Shown here one piece after another: positions 6,727-7,204 of a stretch of 7,204 nt of DNA (position 1 is the first letter of the stretch; each line of letters opens with the position of its first letter). Source of the stretch: Desulfatibacillaceae bacterium (GTDB taxonomy: Bacteria; Desulfobacterota; Desulfobacteria; Desulfobacterales; Desulfatibacillaceae); contig JASEHB010000119.1 in assembly GCA_030018745.1 (NCBI GenBank), positions 1 to 7,204 on the forward strand, written 5' to 3'. The position numbers and the translations under genes were made by a program. Under the pieces are notes generated by a model. That model saw only the letters and a program-made list of their open reading frames with translations, had not been told where the DNA came from and ran no database searches.

Positions 6727-6763
6727 TGAAAAACCCTTTCCTCAATTTGCTGTCCCAACATAA

Positions 6764-6779
6764 AGCAAGGCCCGTGCCA
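6764..6779 (-). promoter_or_regulatory. Sigma-54 (RpoN) promoter of the glnD operon
   Basis: On the minus strand TGGCACGGGCCTTGCT matches the sigma-54 consensus TGGCAC-N5-TTGCW at every fixed base. The -24 GG is at 6778-6777, the -12 GC at 6766-6765, with the required 10 nt between. Transcription would start near 6753, giving a leader of about 27 nt that contains the glnD Shine-Dalgarno. No other stretch upstream of a gene in the window matches with the correct spacing. Confidence 0.88.
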
Positions 6780-6807
6780 GGACGATGAATATTTTTTTAA
6801 CCAGTTA

Positions 6808-6820
6808 TATCAGAATATTA
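6808..6820 (+). promoter_or_regulatory. IHF-like binding site between enhancer and promoter
   Basis: TATCAGAATATTA fits WATCAR-N4-TTR at all defined positions (R = G where the strict form has A). It is centred about 60 bp upstream of the predicted start and flanked by A/T-rich sequence. IHF bends DNA at this place in many sigma-54 promoters so that the activator can touch the polymerase. IHF motifs are short and degenerate, so the support comes mainly from the position. Confidence 0.5.
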
Positions 6821-6852
6821 TTAAGCAATCCGATTTTTGGGCGAAAAATATA

Positions 6853-6872
6853 AAACTACAAAAATGTATTTT
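6853..6872. promoter_or_regulatory. TACA-N4-TGTA dyad, copy 1 (candidate upstream activator site)
   Basis: TACA (6857-6860) and TGTA (6865-6868) flank AAAA, with imperfect AAA/TTT extension outward. It is centred near -110 from the predicted sigma-54 start. It shares TACAAAAATGTATTTT with the second copy exactly 30 bp farther upstream. It does not resemble the NtrC consensus (GCAC...GTGC). Confidence 0.5.
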
Positions 6873-6881
6873 GGGGGCTAA

Positions 6882-6903
6882 AAAAATACAAAAATGTATT
6901 TTT
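6882..6903. promoter_or_regulatory. TACA-N4-TGTA dyad, copy 2 (candidate upstream activator site)
   Basis: AAAAATACA (6882-6890) and TGTATTTTT (6895-6903) form a perfect 9-bp dyad around AAAA, centred near -140 from the predicted start. GCTAAAAA also follows both copies, so the repeated unit is about 30 bp. As RNA it would be a weak A/U hairpin; the spacing and placement fit a protein site better. Confidence 0.5.
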
Positions 6904-7084
6904 GCTAAAAAGCCGCCCCAAAATCAAATCAAGGAAAGCCAGAGGGAAAACAAGGGGGAAAACAGCCCGGAGAAGATGCCGGAATGCCAATCAATGGATT
7001 GACCTGCCATCTCGGCCAAAAGCCCTAAGACAAAAACCTGCGAGGAAAAAGCATTAAAGGCAACAGCAAAAACAGCTTTTTTAA

Positions 7085-7129
7085 CCACGAAAACCACGAA
7101 AACCACGAAAACCACGAAAACCACGAAAA
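7085..7129. repeat. Tandem repeat, five perfect 9-bp units
   Basis: The unit CCACGAAAA occurs five times without a mismatch and is preceded by TTAA. Similar TTAACCACGAA-type short tandem repeats are found between genes in several environmental bacterial groups, including Desulfobacterota; that link is from memory. Since the unit is a multiple of three, it produces an artificial open frame with Phe-Val-Val repeats on the minus strand. Confidence 0.9.
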
Positions 7130-7134
7130 AAAGC

Positions 7135-7193
7135 AAGGCAAAGCCTTTTTGCCCTGATGATAGGCAAAAAAAGCAGCAAAAATGCTTCTTTTT
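7135..7193. other. A/T-rich cluster of alternative hairpins, possible terminator
   Basis: Three overlapping stems can be drawn: AAGGC (7135-7139)/GCCTT (7143-7147) followed by TTT; TTTTTGCC (7146-7153)/GGCAAAAA (7163-7170); and AAAAAG-C-AGCA (7168-7178)/TGCT-T-CTTTTT (7183-7193) with one mismatch and an AAAA loop. The last could be a weak terminator in either direction, for instance for a minus-strand gene beyond the right edge. No coding signal is seen between 6930 and the window end. Confidence 0.3.
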
Positions 7194-7204
7194 CACTTTA
7201 AAAA

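Noticed and set aside
6727..6930. NtrC binding sites (GCAC-N7-GTGC type) upstream of glnD
   Set aside because: I found no match on either strand. The only paired dyads have the different TACA-N4-TGTA sequence.
7085..7129. CRISPR array
   Set aside because: The 9-bp units are directly adjacent with no spacers, and no cas gene is present.
6924..7196. Open frame of 90 codons on the minus strand with repeated Phe-Val-Val residues
   Set aside because: The repeats come directly from the 9-bp tandem array. The rest is low-complexity A/T-rich sequence with no recognisable domain and no clear Shine-Dalgarno in view.

Overview
The window looks like a chromosomal segment from a Gram-negative proteobacterium of the Desulfobacterota (former Deltaproteobacteria) type. 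The reasons are a GlnD–PII–AmtB–GS-I nitrogen control set, a sigma-54 promoter, an IHF-like site, and short palindromic and tandem intergenic repeats of a kind seen in such genomes. The lineage is an inference from gene style and not a firm identification.

Left edge (1-748): two REP-like palindromes, each ending in the same 11-mer, lie upstream of a complete type II toxin-antitoxin pair. This is a MazE-like AbrB-fold antitoxin and a MazF/PemK-like endoribonuclease, overlapping by 13 nt on the plus strand. A perfect 12-bp palindrome overlaps the likely -35 box and is a candidate autoregulatory operator. The pair is visibly more A/T-rich than the genes that follow. A strong hairpin with A- and T-tracts on its two sides (761-817) probably terminates transcription from both directions between mazF and the convergent glnA.

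Main block (923-6726, all minus strand, read right to left): glnD (uridylyltransferase/uridylyl-removing enzyme), amtB (ammonium channel), glnB/glnK (PII protein) and glnA (type I-beta glutamine synthetase). Gaps are 58, 58 and 102 nt and I see no clear intrinsic terminator between the genes, so this reads as one operon. The logic is self-contained. GlnD senses glutamine and modifies PII at Tyr51, PII gates AmtB, and glutamine synthetase traps the imported ammonium. Glutamine synthetase keeps the adenylylation tyrosine, but the adenylyltransferase gene glnE is not in the window. A hairpin sits just upstream of the glnA ribosome binding site and may tune glnA separately.

Right edge (6727-7204): no convincing gene. 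It holds what looks like a full sigma-54 control region for the operon. There is a consensus-perfect -24/-12 element (6764-6779), an IHF-like site near -60, and two copies of a TACA-N4-TGTA dyad exactly 30 bp apart near -110 and -140, where enhancer-binding proteins usually bind. Placing glnD first under a sigma-54 promoter is the most notable thing here, because in enteric bacteria glnD is a separate, essentially constitutive gene. Farther right are five perfect copies of a 9-bp repeat and several A/T-rich hairpins.
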